Origin: Pseudomonas sp. PDM18
GTDB taxonomy: Bacteria > Pseudomonadota > Gammaproteobacteria > Pseudomonadales > Pseudomonadaceae
Assembly: GCF_014852585.1 (NCBI RefSeq)
Contig: NZ_JACVBX010000021.1
Span: 1-64,000 of the forward strand
Length of the DNA: 64,000 bases
Reading direction: 5' to 3'
Positions 33,294-41,297 of this stretch are shown here, piece after piece. The notes below the pieces were generated by a model. The model was not told where the DNA came from and searched no databases. It saw only the letters and a program-made list of their open reading frames with translations. The position numbers and the translations under genes are program-made. Position 1 is the first letter of the stretch. Each line of letters opens with the position of its first letter.

Positions 33294-35438
33294 TCAAGCG
33301 ATTTCTCGGCGGAATGGGGGTAACGCGTTCAGGATGGCCTTGCCGTAGCGCTGCGTCACCACACGGCGGTCCAGCAGGGTGATGGTGCCGCGGTCCTGCT
33401 CGGTCCGCAGCAGGCGGCCACAGGCCTGCACCAGGCGCAGCGAGGCGTCGGGCACGGCGATCTCCATGAAGGGATTGCCGCCGCGCGCCTCGATCCATTC
33501 CGACAGCGCCGCTTCCACCGGGTCATCCGGCACGGCGAAGGGAATCTTGGCGATCACCACGTGCTCGCAATAGGCACCAGGCAGGTCCACGCCTTCGGAG
33601 AAGCTGGCCAGGCCGAACAGCACGCTCGGCTCACCATCGTCGACCCGCGAACGGTGCTTGTTCAGGGTTTCCTGCTTGGACAGGTTGCCCTGGATCAGCA
33701 CGCGCTTGCGCCAGTCGCGGTCCAGGCCGTCGAAGACTTCCTGCATCTGCTTGCGCGAGGAGAACAGGATCAGCGAACCGCGCGAACCTTCGACGATCTC
33801 CGGTAGCTCGCGGATGATCGCCGCTGTGTGGGCGGCGGCATCGCGCGGATCGGCCTTGAGGTCCGGCACGCGCAGCACGCCGGCGTCGGCATGGTGGAAC
33901 GGGCTCGGCACCACGGCGGTAACGGCGGCGCGCGGTAGGCCGGCGCGCATCCGATAGCGGTCGAAGGTGCCCAGCGCAGTGAGGGTGGCGGAGGTCACCA
34001 GCACGCCGTAGGCCACGTTCCACAGGTTGCGGCGCAGGGTTTCGGCGGCGAGGATCGGGCTGGCGTTGGCCTCGATGTCGTAGAAGGTGCCGCTCTCGGC
34101 GAGGGTCAGCCAGCGCGCCATGGGCGGGCTGTCTTCCGGGTCTTCGCTGGTAAAGGCGGTCCACAGCTCCCAGTTGCCCTGGGCGCGCGACAGCAGGCTG
34201 CCGAACAGCGGGTACCACTCTTCGGCCTGGTGGCTGGCGATACCGACGCTGCCCTCCCCGTCCATGGCTTCCTTGAGCACTTCGGTGAGGCGGGTGAAGA
34301 GGTCGGTGAGCTTGGAGAAGCCCTTTTTCAGCTCGATGCCCATCTCGCGGATGTGCTCGGGGATCACTCCGCCCTCGAAGCGATGGCGCGGCCGCTCGCG
34401 GCCTTCCATGTCCTCGCCGGCGCGGAAATCGCCAACTTCCTCGCAGGCGGTGAACATGAACTGCTGGTGCGTGCGCAGCTCGCGGGCCAGCTCCGGCACC
34501 TGTTCGATCAGGCGGCCGAGGTCGCCCGGCAGCGGGTTCTGCGCCAGCAGCTTGGTCAGGTTCTTCTCCACCTGACCCAGCCAGTCGGCTGTAGCGCGCA
34601 GGCGGGTGAAGTGGGCGAAGTGGCCGATGGCCTTGTCCGGCAGGTGGTGGCCTTCGTCGAACACATAGAGGGTGTCGCGCGGGTCCGGCAGGATCGCGCC
34701 GCCGCCCAGGGCGAGATCGGCCAGCACCAGGTCATGGTTGGTGACGATCACGTCGACCTTGGTCATGCCTTCGCGCGCCTTGTAGAAGGCGCACTGCTGG
34801 AAGTTCGGGCAATGGCGATTGGTGCACTGGCTGTGGTCGGTGGTGACCTGCGCCCACTGAGCGTCCTCGATTGCCTCGGGCCAGGAGTCGCGGTCGCCGT
34901 CCCAGCGGTTGCCCGCCAGGCGCTCGATCATCTGGTTGAACAGCTTGCTGGAGGTCTCGTCCACGTCGATGCGGAAACCTTCCTCCTCGAACAGCTGGGC
35001 GGTGGCGCTCTGCGCCTGGCCTTCCTGCAGCAGGTGGTCGAGCTTGGACAGGCACATGTAGCGACCGCGTCCCTTGGCCAGGGCGAAGCTGAACGACAGC
35101 CCGGAGTTGCGCAGCAGGTCGGGCAGGTCCTTGTGGACGATCTGCTCCTGCAGGGCGACGGTGGCGGTGGCGACTACAAGACGCTTGCCGGCGGCCTTGG
35201 CGCAGGCGATGGCGGCGAGGCTGTAGGCGACGGTCTTGCCGGTGCCGGTGCCGGCTTCCACGGCGACCACGGCGGCATCGCCCAGGCGATGGCCTTCCTC
35301 GTCGCTGGCGATGGTCCCCAGGACCTTGGCGACTTCGGCGATCATCAGGCGCTGGCCGTAGCGCGGCTTGAGTTCCTTGGCCTCGAGGAAGCGCGAGTAG
35401 GCGCCCTGGATCGTGGCCTTGAGTTCGGTGCTGAGCAT
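33294..35438 (-). CDS. dinG: ATP-dependent DNA helicase DinG
   Basis: DinG is a superfamily 2 iron-sulphur helicase (XPD-like) that unwinds 5' to 3' and removes R-loops and D-loops. The 714-residue protein has Walker A EAGTGTGKT (61-69), the Fe-S cysteines in YMCLSKLD and SQCTNRHCPNFQQC, the DEAH-box variant DEGHHLPD, LVTSATLTALGTFDRY, and motif VI LRLVQACGRLLRTEQDRG. The ATG at 35438 gives the normal N-terminus MLSTELKATI. The longer frame is out of family. A LexA-type box lies about 46 bp upstream, in keeping with the damage-inducible (din) status of the gene. Confidence 0.95.
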   Translation of the reverse strand: MLSTELKATIQGAYSRFLEAKELKPRYGQRLMIAEVAKVLGTIASDEEGHRLGDAAVVAVEAGTGTGKTVAYSLAAIACAKAAGKRLVVATATVALQEQIVHKDLPDLLRNSGLSFSFALAKGRGRYMCLSKLDHLLQEGQAQSATAQLFEEEGFRIDVDETSSKLFNQMIERLAGNRWDGDRDSWPEAIEDAQWAQVTTDHSQCTNRHCPNFQQCAFYKAREGMTKVDVIVTNHDLVLADLALGGGAILPDPRDTLYVFDEGHHLPDKAIGHFAHFTRLRATADWLGQVEKNLTKLLAQNPLPGDLGRLIEQVPELARELRTHQQFMFTACEEVGDFRAGEDMEGRERPRHRFEGGVIPEHIREMGIELKKGFSKLTDLFTRLTEVLKEAMDGEGSVGIASHQAEEWYPLFGSLLSRAQGNWELWTAFTSEDPEDSPPMARWLTLAESGTFYDIEANASPILAAETLRRNLWNVAYGVLVTSATLTALGTFDRYRMRAGLPRAAVTAVVPSPFHHADAGVLRVPDLKADPRDAAAHTAAIIRELPEIVEGSRGSLILFSSRKQMQEVFDGLDRDWRKRVLIQGNLSKQETLNKHRSRVDDGEPSVLFGLASFSEGVDLPGAYCEHVVIAKIPFAVPDDPVEAALSEWIEARGGNPFMEIAVPDASLRLVQACGRLLRTEQDRGTITLLDRRVVTQRYGKAILNALPPFRREIA

Positions 35439-35483
35439 GGACTTCCCGGGCCCCGGAGCGTGCCTCGAGGACACATCCGGATG

Positions 35484-35499
35484 CTGGATAAATTTTCAG
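35484..35499. promoter_or_regulatory. LexA (SOS) box between dinG and the CopD-like gene
   Basis: CTGGATAAATTTTCAG has the invariant CTG-N10-CAG frame and an AT-rich core, close to the gammaproteobacterial consensus CTGTATATATATACAG (13 of 16 positions). It sits 46 bp upstream of the dinG start and 62 bp upstream of the divergent CopD-like gene. It could therefore repress both. Confidence 0.75.
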
Positions 35500-35560
35500 T
35501 GGTTCGAATCGGCGGCTATGATAGCGCGCTTGACTTCAATCGCCAGCGGAGATCGTCCGA

Positions 35561-36025
35561 ATGACACCCTTTGCCCTCGTCTATGCCCTGCACGTCCTGG
35601 CCGCCCTGGTCTGGGTGGGCGGCATGTTCTTCGCCTGGATGATCCTGCGCCCGGCCGCCGTCGTCGCGCTGGAGGCGCCGCCCCGGCTGAAGCTGTGGCT
35701 GGAGGTGTTCCCGCGCTTCTTCCGCTGGGTGTGGGCCGCGGTGATCCTGCTGCCGGTGACCGGCGTGGGCATGCTGCACCTGAGCTTCAACGGCATGGCC
35801 GGCGCGCCACGCTACGTGCAGGTGATGATGGGACTGTATGTCGCGATGCTTGCGCTGTTCCTGCGCATCCAGGCGCTGCAACTGCCGGAGCTGCGCCGCG
35901 CGGTGGGCGCCGAGGACTGGCCGGCCGGCGGCGCCGCGCTGGGCAAGATCCGCAAGACCGTGGGCCTGAACCTGCTGATCGGCATGGCGCTGGTGGCTTT
36001 CGTCGCCGCGCGTCCGCACTGGTAA
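35561..36025 (+). CDS. CopD-family integral membrane protein
   Basis: The 154-residue protein has four hydrophobic helices and the family pattern ALVYALHVLAALVWVGGMFFAWMILRPAA, with LKLWLEVFPRFFRWVWAAVILLPVTG, a short loop, then two more helices. His and Trp residues near the helix starts could bind haem or copper, as in related DUF2214/CopD proteins. Function unknown. It is divergent from dinG with a LexA box between them, and is followed by a strong bidirectional terminator. Confidence 0.82.
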   Translation: MTPFALVYALHVLAALVWVGGMFFAWMILRPAAVVALEAPPRLKLWLEVFPRFFRWVWAAVILLPVTGVGMLHLSFNGMAGAPRYVQVMMGLYVAMLALFLRIQALQLPELRRAVGAEDWPAGGAALGKIRKTVGLNLLIGMALVAFVAARPHW

Positions 36026-36050
36026 GACGCCACTCCGCCGGGACAAAAAA

Positions 36051-36082
36051 AGCCCGCCTGATTTTCACCAGGCGGGCTTTTT
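36051..36082. terminator. Bidirectional rho-independent terminator
   Basis: AGCCCGCCTG and CAGGCGGGCT form a 10-bp stem around ATTTTCAC, flanked by seven As on the left and Ts on the right. It works for both the CopD-like gene (plus) and the glycine-rich protein gene (minus). Confidence 0.92.
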
Positions 36083-36094
36083 CATGACCTCGAC

Positions 36095-36859
36095 TCAGAA
36101 GCGCTTCACGTCCAGGCGGCCTTCGCTGCCCTTCGCCCCTTCCGCACCGCCCTGGCCTTCCGCGCCGGGCTTCTCGCCCGCCACCGAATAGAACCAGCAG
36201 CCCTTCTCACTGCTGCGCGGGCCTGCCTTGCCGGGCTTGCCGCCCGCTCCGCCAGCGCCACCTTCCAGGCGCACCCTGATCTTCTCGACGTCGAACTGCT
36301 CCGGCACTTCCAGGCGCACCACGCCGCCGGACGCGCCAGTCTGGCCGTCAGCACCGTTCTGGCCGTCGCCGGCGGACTTCCCGCTGCCCCACAGGCAGCC
36401 GGAAGTCTGCGCGCTGCCGCCATCCAGGCCGTCATAGCCCGGCGCGCCGACGCCGCCACGGACGTCGATCAGCAGGTTCTCCACCTGCACGTCCTGCAAC
36501 CGCAGCACCAGGTTGCGGCCGCTGCTGGCAGGCTTGTCGAAGCTGCCAGAACTGCCTTGCGCGGCGATCACGCTGCCGTCTGCGAGGTTGCCGTGCTGCA
36601 CGTCGATCTGCAGCGCATCGTTGCCGGGGAACACGCCGATCCGCGCATTCTTCGCCAGGTCCAGCTCGCCGATCTTCAGTTCCTTCACCCGCGACGGAAT
36701 CAGCAGCGCGCCTTCCGGGCCGACGCTGATGCGGTCCAGGCTCAGGCTCTCGCCCTTCACCGGCAGGCGCAGCACGGTATTGGCTTCCACCGAGACAGTG
36801 CCGGCGGCCGAACACACCAGCGGTGCGAACAGCGCCAGGCCCAGCATCGACTTACGCAT
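36095..36859 (-). CDS. Secreted glycine-rich, collagen-like protein
   Basis: The 254-residue protein has a signal peptide (MRKSMLGLALFAPLVCSAAG). A beta-rich middle follows (LLIPSRVKELKIGELDLAKNARIGVFPGNDALQIDV), resembling a parallel beta solenoid with fibre-like Gly-Asn turns. The C-terminal half is full of Gly-Xaa-Yaa-like stretches (GAPGYDGLDGGSAQTSG, DGQNGADGQTGASGG, GGAGGAGGKPGKAGP, GAEGQGGAEGAKGSEG). I do not recognise a named family. It may be a surface or matrix protein. It overlaps the DUF1145 gene by 8 bp and is the second gene of that pair. Confidence 0.75.
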   Translation of the reverse strand: MRKSMLGLALFAPLVCSAAGTVSVEANTVLRLPVKGESLSLDRISVGPEGALLIPSRVKELKIGELDLAKNARIGVFPGNDALQIDVQHGNLADGSVIAAQGSSGSFDKPASSGRNLVLRLQDVQVENLLIDVRGGVGAPGYDGLDGGSAQTSGCLWGSGKSAGDGQNGADGQTGASGGVVRLEVPEQFDVEKIRVRLEGGAGGAGGKPGKAGPRSSEKGCWFYSVAGEKPGAEGQGGAEGAKGSEGRLDVKRF

Positions 36860-37154
36860 GGGTATCTCCTTCTACTTTTGCGGATGCCGGTTGTTCCACT
36901 GCTGGCTGCGGCAGGGTAGCGAAATGGAAGACGCCGAACAGCAGGATCTGCAGGCGGTCCATGCCCGGATGCGGGCGGCCCTGCAGACGCTTGCGCAGCG
37001 CCAAGACTTCGACAATGTGGATCAGCAGGATCAGCGCCCCCGCCGCATTGAGCAGCAGCGCGAAGGGATGTGCGAAGGGTTGGATCAGGTTCGCCAGCAC
37101 CGCCAGCCAGAACAACAGGGCAATCAGTTTGCCCAGCCCCAACAACGCTTTCAT
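36852..37154 (-). CDS. DUF1145 (YhhL-like) membrane protein
   Basis: The 100-residue protein has two or three helices: MKALLGLGKLIALLFWLAVLANLIQPFAHPFALLLNAAGALILLIHIVEVLAL, then a basic loop (RKRLQGRPHPGMDR) and a final hydrophobic segment (LQILLFGVFHFATLP). This matches the YhhL/DUF1145 family. The ATG at 37154 is the first that starts directly at a helix. Its stop overlaps the start of the glycine-rich protein, suggesting translational coupling. Function unknown. Confidence 0.82.
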   Translation of the reverse strand: MKALLGLGKLIALLFWLAVLANLIQPFAHPFALLLNAAGALILLIHIVEVLALRKRLQGRPHPGMDRLQILLFGVFHFATLPQPAVEQPASAKVEGDTHA

Positions 37155-37229
37155 GAAGTGCCCCCGTGTTTTTCTTTGCCGGGGAACATACGCCTCTGCC
37201 CCCGCCTGTGCCAGTGGCAACCGGGAATG

Positions 37230-37258
37230 ACAAAGGGGGCCACGAAGGCCCCCTTTGT
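37230..37258 (-). terminator. Terminator of the OmpA-domain lipoprotein gene
   Basis: ACAAAGGGGGCC and GGCCCCCTTTGT form a 12-bp perfect stem around ACGAA, 17 bp beyond the stop codon. It is GC-rich, with the terminal Us contained in the stem end. Confidence 0.8.
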
Positions 37259-37274
37259 ACAGATCACGCCGGAC

Positions 37275-37907
37275 TTACTGACGGGTGATCTTGATTTCCA
37301 CGCGACGGTTCTCGGCGCGGCCTTCCTTGGTCTTGTTGTCCGCAACCGGCTGGCTCTCGCCATAACCGACGACCGACTTGATGCTGCTGGCAGGTACGCC
37401 AGAGTCGACCAGGTAGTTGGACACGGCGTTGGCGCGGCGCTCGGACAGTTTCTGGTTGTAGGCGTCGGTACCGATGCTGTCGGTGTGACCGCCGATGTTC
37501 AGCTCGGTGGTCGCGGCCTCACCCTTCAGGCGGGTAGCGATGGTATCGAGCTTGTCCTTGTCCTGCGCATCGATCTTCGACGAGTCGAAGGCAAAGTGCA
37601 GGTCACGCACCACGATGGTCTCTTCCTTGGGCAGCGGAGCCGGAGCAGGCTCAGGAGCCGGTGCAGGCGGCGGAACCTCGGCCACTTGCTCTGCGGCGCC
37701 ATGCACCCAGCAGTAGGACGCCCCCAGCACGCCACCAATCAGGGCCCCCCAACCAGCCCAGGCGCTGCTTTCGATGGAACCCAGACCGGCGCCGCCGACA
37801 CCGCCAACCACGGCGCAGGTTGGCCAATCGGACTTCTGCAACCCTGCGCAGCCGGTGAGCAACGTGCTTACCAGCAGCAGGGGTAAAGCGGTCCTTGTGA
37901 TGCTCAT
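37275..37907 (-). CDS. OmpA-family peptidoglycan-associated lipoprotein
   Basis: The 210-residue protein has lipobox LTGC (Cys20), a glycine-zipper-like hydrophobic hairpin (VVGGVGGAGLGSIESSAWAGWGALIGGVLGASYC), a proline/alanine-rich linker (EVPPPAPAPEPAPAPLP) and a full OmpA-C domain (LHFAFDSSKIDAQDKDKLDTIA, NIGGHTDSIGTDAYNQKLSERRANAVSNYLVDSGV, GYGESQPVADNKTKEGRAENRRVEI). The Asp and Arg residues that bind diaminopimelate are in place (TDS, NRRVE). Related to PA1041 of P. aeruginosa as I recall. Monocistronic with its own terminator. Confidence 0.92.
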   Translation of the reverse strand: MSITRTALPLLLVSTLLTGCAGLQKSDWPTCAVVGGVGGAGLGSIESSAWAGWGALIGGVLGASYCWVHGAAEQVAEVPPPAPAPEPAPAPLPKEETIVVRDLHFAFDSSKIDAQDKDKLDTIATRLKGEAATTELNIGGHTDSIGTDAYNQKLSERRANAVSNYLVDSGVPASSIKSVVGYGESQPVADNKTKEGRAENRRVEIKITRQ

Positions 37908-38047
37908 AAAGTTATGTCTCCTCTAATGATCGGGTCTTGACCGACAATTACCGAGTAAAGACGTGACTGACAGAATGCGCCAGCACTAGGCCATATGGGT
38001 GTCACACGCTAGTCTTCGTTCATTATTTTTCGCCTTCGACGAGCCCC

Positions 38048-38536
38048 ATGATTTCGACACGCACGCCGCAACAAGCCCTGGCCGCCCTGCTTGATCGCTA
38101 CGCGCCGCAGCGCCTCCTGGTGGTAGGTGCCAGCCAGATCCCGGCGGTGGATGCCTTCCTCGCGGCGCATCCGGATTGCGAACTGTTTCACGCCGACGCC
38201 GGGGCGCTGCCCGCCGAACTGGCCGGCCAGCGCTACGACCTCGCACTGCTGGCCGACTGCCTGGAGCACCTGCCGCGGCGCGAAGCGCAGCAACTGGTGG
38301 GCGGCATCCGCAACCTCAACAGCAGCCGCGTGGCGGTACTGGTAGACCTCGACGCGGCCCAGGCGCAGGACGCCGACTTCTACGCCCTGGCCATGCAGGC
38401 CTGCGAGCGCTTCCAGCGCGACGAGCAGGTGATCACCCTGTTCACCTACGATCTGCACGAATACAAACAGGTCCCGGACTGGCTCAATGCGAAGTTCTGG
38501 GCCAACCCGGAAAACTTCGGCAAGTACTGGTGGTGA
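38048..38536 (+). CDS. DUF6231 family protein (methyltransferase-like fold)
   Basis: The 162-residue cytoplasmic protein has a Rossmann-like layout: [29 protein letters not shown], then [26 protein letters not shown], which looks like the end of a SAM-binding domain without the full motif I glycine loop. The C-terminus is [28 protein letters not shown]. It is Pseudomonas-specific as far as I recall, function unknown. It is 2 bp from the next gene (ychJ-like), so the two are co-expressed. Confidence 0.82.
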   Translation: MISTRTPQQALAALLDRYAPQRLLVVGASQIPAVDAFLAAHPDCELFHADAGALPAELAGQRYDLALLADCLEHLPRREAQQLVGGIRNLNSSRVAVLVDLDAAQAQDADFYALAMQACERFQRDEQVITLFTYDLHEYKQVPDWLNAKFWANPENFGKYWW

Positions 38537-38538
38537 CC

Positions 38539-39012
38539 ATGATCGAACCGACCTGCCCCTGCGGCAGCGGCCGCCCATTACCCGACTGCTGCGGGCGCTT
38601 CCATGCCGGCGTCGCGGCGCCCACCGCCGAGGCGCTGATGCGCTCGCGCTACAGCGCCTACGCGCTGGGCCTGGTGGATTACCTGCGCGACACGACGCTG
38701 CCCGCCCAGCAACAGGGCCTGGACCTGGACGCGATCCGTACCTGGAGCCTGGGCAGCACCTGGCTGGGCCTGGAAGTGGTGAGTCATGAAGTGCTCGGCG
38801 GCCAGCCGGAACATGCACGAGTGACCTTCATTGCACGCTGGCACGATGCCGGCGGCGAACACAGCCACCGCGAGTGTTCGGGATTCGTCCAGCGCGACGG
38901 GCGCTGGTACTTCCTCGACCCCACCGTAGCGATGAAGCTGGGACGCAACGACCCGTGCCCCTGCGGCGCCGGCGGCAAGCTGAAGAAATGCTGCGGGCCC
39001 TGGATTGAGTAG
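38539..39012 (+). CDS. YchJ family protein with two SEC-C zinc motifs
   Basis: The 157-residue protein has an N-terminal zinc motif [14 protein letters not shown], the YchJ core ([72 protein letters not shown]) and a C-terminal SEC-C motif [23 protein letters not shown] zinc fingers also occur at the end of SecA. The YchJ role is not established. The ATG at 38539 is 2 bp after the preceding stop. Confidence 0.9.
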   Translation: MIEPTCPCGSGRPLPDCCGRFHAGVAAPTAEALMRSRYSAYALGLVDYLRDTTLPAQQQGLDLDAIRTWSLGSTWLGLEVVSHEVLGGQPEHARVTFIARWHDAGGEHSHRECSGFVQRDGRWYFLDPTVAMKLGRNDPCPCGAGGKLKKCCGPWIE

Positions 39013-39134
39013 ACAGCATCGAGTAAGGCGCGAACTCGCCCCACTTGGGGGCGTTCGGTGTCTGGGCTAGAATCCGCGCTTTTTTCCGGGGCGGCGGTGT
39101 TTCGCCGCACCGGCTACTCCTGCCGGACCTCGCC

Positions 39135-39761
39135 ATGCTGCTGACCGTTCTCTATATCATCGCCATCACCGCCGAAGCCATGACCGGCGCGCTGTCCGCC
39201 GGCCGGCGGAGCATGGACCTGTTCGGCGTGGTGCTGGTGGCCTGCGTCACCGCCCTGGGTGGCGGTTCAGTGCGCGACATGCTACTGGGCCACTATCCGC
39301 TGACCTGGGTGCGTCACCCGGAGTACCTGGCACTGACGGCCGGCGCGGCGCTTGTCACGGTGTTCATCGCGCCGCTGATGCGCCACCTGCGCTCGATGTT
39401 CCTCGCGCTGGACGCCGTGGGCCTGGTGGCCTTCACCCTGATCGGTTGCCAGGTCAGCCTGGAGATGGGCCACAGCCTACTGATCGCCGCCGTGAGCGGG
39501 GTGATTACCGGAGTATTCGGCGGCATCCTGCGGGACATCTTCTGCAACGACGTGCCGCTGATCTTCCGCCGCGAGCTGTACGCCAGCGTGTCGTTCGCCA
39601 GCGCCTGGTGCTACCTGATCTGCCTGCAGATCGACCTGCCCAAGGAGCAGGCCATGCTGATCACCCTGTTTGCCGGCTTCCTGTTCCGCATGCTGGCGAT
39701 CCGCTTCCGTTGGGAAATGCCCAAGTTCGTCTACAAGGACGACCCGCACCAGGGCGACTGA
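39135..39761 (+). CDS. TRIC cation channel family protein (YicG/UPF0126)
   Basis: The 208-residue protein has seven helices built from two repeats. The conserved glycine motif occurs twice: GVVLVACVTALGGGSVRDMLLGHYP in repeat 1 and GVITGVFGGILRDIFCNDVPLIFRRELYA in repeat 2. Bacterial relatives of TRIC trimeric cation channels share these GGGxxRD motifs. The ATG at 39135 is preferred to the earlier one at 39045 because the protein then begins at the first helix. It converges with, and abuts, the next gene. Confidence 0.88.
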   Translation: MLLTVLYIIAITAEAMTGALSAGRRSMDLFGVVLVACVTALGGGSVRDMLLGHYPLTWVRHPEYLALTAGAALVTVFIAPLMRHLRSMFLALDAVGLVAFTLIGCQVSLEMGHSLLIAAVSGVITGVFGGILRDIFCNDVPLIFRRELYASVSFASAWCYLICLQIDLPKEQAMLITLFAGFLFRMLAIRFRWEMPKFVYKDDPHQGD

Positions 39762-40310
39762 TCAGTCCTGTAGCTTGAGGTGGCTGGTATCTGGCGCAGG
39801 CGCAGCAGGCTCGGGCTTGGCCTGGCCCATGTCGCTGCCCACCGGGGCGACACTGAACTGGCTGAGGTCCACGCGCGGCGCCTGGGCGTCGGGCTTCTCG
39901 TCCTGCAGGTCGGTGCCCACCGGCGCCAGCCCGAAGTCCGGAGCATCCACGTCGGCGAATGCCGCCATGTATTCGTCTCGCGGCGCCACTTTCAGGCGAC
40001 CCTGCGCCGCAGCAGGCTGTACGGGTGCGCTGACAGGCTCGGCGGGCGGCGGCGGGGCCAGTTCGATTTCCTCGATCTGCGCGTCCATGTCGACCACTTC
40101 GACGACGGCGCCAGCGCGCTCGATCACACTGCGGTACTTTTCCGCGGCCTCGGCATCGAGGTTGTTCTTGATCACCATGCGCCGGCCGGAGAACAGCAGT
40201 TCGATGCGCTGCGCGTCGGCCTGGAACAGCCTGGCCAGGTTGGCTTTCACCGTTTCGAGCTGAGCACCCGGTACGGTCTGTCCCGAGAAGGCAATCTCAT
40301 AGCGGCTCAT
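39762..40310 (-). CDS. Hypothetical protein with N-terminal beta-alpha domain and repeat tail
   Basis: The 182-residue protein has an N-terminal part (YEIAFSGQTVPGAQLETVKANLARLFQADAQRIELLFSGRRMVIKNNLDAEAAEKYRSVIERAGAVVEVVD) resembling a small ferredoxin-like or ribosome-binding domain seen in Pseudomonas proteins. A proline-rich linker follows, then an acidic tail with two similar units (DFGLAPVGTDLQDE and QFSVAPVGSDMGQ). No signal peptide. The ATG at 40310 has AGGAGA six bases upstream. Function unknown. Confidence 0.75.
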   Translation of the reverse strand: MSRYEIAFSGQTVPGAQLETVKANLARLFQADAQRIELLFSGRRMVIKNNLDAEAAEKYRSVIERAGAVVEVVDMDAQIEEIELAPPPPAEPVSAPVQPAAAQGRLKVAPRDEYMAAFADVDAPDFGLAPVGTDLQDEKPDAQAPRVDLSQFSVAPVGSDMGQAKPEPAAPAPDTSHLKLQD

Positions 40311-40383
40311 CTTCACTCTCCTGTGTTAACCCGCCGGTTACATTCGGCCAGTATGGTGCAGCTTCTTTTAACGTAACAACAAC

Positions 40384-40411
40384 TTGCGGCCGAGCAGGTG
40401 CTTGGTACACT
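40384..40411 (+). promoter_or_regulatory. Possible sigma-70 promoter of the LEA-domain lipoprotein gene
   Basis: TTGCGG and TACACT are separated by 16 bp, 21 bp upstream of the ATG at 40433, with GAGGGG as ribosome-binding site. The match to consensus is moderate (4/6 and 4/6). Confidence 0.4.
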
Positions 40412-40432
40412 GGGGCGTCTTGAGGGGTAGAC

Positions 40433-40918
40433 ATGAATTATCAGGCGCAAATGATAAGAATTCTCAGCCTGTTCTGGCTGTTCGGCCTAGTCTCCGGCTG
40501 CGGCTGGATGTCAGGCAATTTCGAGCAACCCGACGTGAAGCTGCAGAAAGTCGACGTCGTGAAAGCTCGTTTGCTGGAGCAGGAATTCGTCCTGCATTTC
40601 CGCATCGACAACCCGAACGACTTCAGCCTTCCGGTTCGCGGCCTGGCCTACAAGGTCAAGCTCAATGATGTCGATCTCGCCGAGGGCGAGTCGAATAACT
40701 GGTTCACAGTGCCGGCCAATGGTTACGAAACCTTCGAGGTGCCCGTGACCACCAACCTGTGGCGGCACATGAAGTACATCGTCAAGCTGCTGGAAGACCC
40801 GGACAAGCCGATCAGGTACAACCTCACCGGCGAGGTGAAGACCGGCCTGCTTTTCGGACAGAGCGTGCACATCGCCCGTAATGGCGAGATAATTCCCGGC
40901 GATTTCATCCCCGAGTGA
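40433..40918 (+). CDS. LEA type 2 (WHy) domain lipoprotein
   Basis: The 161-residue protein has a signal peptide with lipobox VSGC (Cys23). One LEA2/WHy domain follows: [62 protein letters not shown], split over the middle, and the C-terminal [19 protein letters not shown]. Bacterial WHy proteins are linked to desiccation and stress tolerance, but no biochemical role is settled. The stop is 9 bp before the next ATG, so the pair is probably an operon. Confidence 0.85.
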   Translation: MNYQAQMIRILSLFWLFGLVSGCGWMSGNFEQPDVKLQKVDVVKARLLEQEFVLHFRIDNPNDFSLPVRGLAYKVKLNDVDLAEGESNNWFTVPANGYETFEVPVTTNLWRHMKYIVKLLEDPDKPIRYNLTGEVKTGLLFGQSVHIARNGEIIPGDFIPE

Positions 40919-40926
40919 GCGTCACC

Positions 40927-41127
40927 ATGAGCCAGGAACCCCACGTACACGGTCCGAACTGCAACCACGACCACGATCATGACCACCACCATGATCACGG
41001 CCACGTGCACGGCCCGCACTGCAACCACAGCCAGGAGCCGGCGCGTAACCCGCTCAAGGACGTGGGCCGCAATGATCCTTGCCCTTGCGGCAGCGGCAGC
41101 AAGTACAAGAAGTGCCACGGCGCCTGA
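40927..41127 (+). CDS. Small His-rich SEC-C metal-binding protein
   Basis: The 66-residue protein has an N-terminal half rich in His, Asp and Cys ([20 protein letters not shown], then HVHGPHCNH). A C-terminal SEC-C zinc motif follows ([19 protein letters not shown]), with the final Cys-His arrangement as at the end of SecA. It likely binds zinc and possibly other transition metals, as a metal buffer or chaperone (inference). I chose the ATG at 40927. A GTG four codons earlier is also in frame. A rho-independent hairpin follows. Confidence 0.85.
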   Translation: MSQEPHVHGPNCNHDHDHDHHHDHGHVHGPHCNHSQEPARNPLKDVGRNDPCPCGSGSKYKKCHGA

Positions 41128-41148
41128 CCCAGGCCCCGAGTACTGCGA

Positions 41149-41175
41149 AGAAGGCCCGCCAAGCGCGGGCCTTCT
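41149..41175 (+). terminator. Terminator of the LEA/SEC-C gene pair
   Basis: AGAAGGCCCGC and GCGGGCCTTCT form an 11-bp stem around CAAGC, 21 bp after the SEC-C stop codon. There is no long T run after it. Confidence 0.65.
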
Positions 41176-41297
41176 GCTGTCCGGCCCAACTATTCGCCTG
41201 CCGCTGAAAATCCCGCCGCGCGCGGCTTGCGCAGCTTTCCTCGGCTCACTAACGTAGCGCCTTTTCCGCGATCCTCTTCGTGCAGGAGCACATTCCC

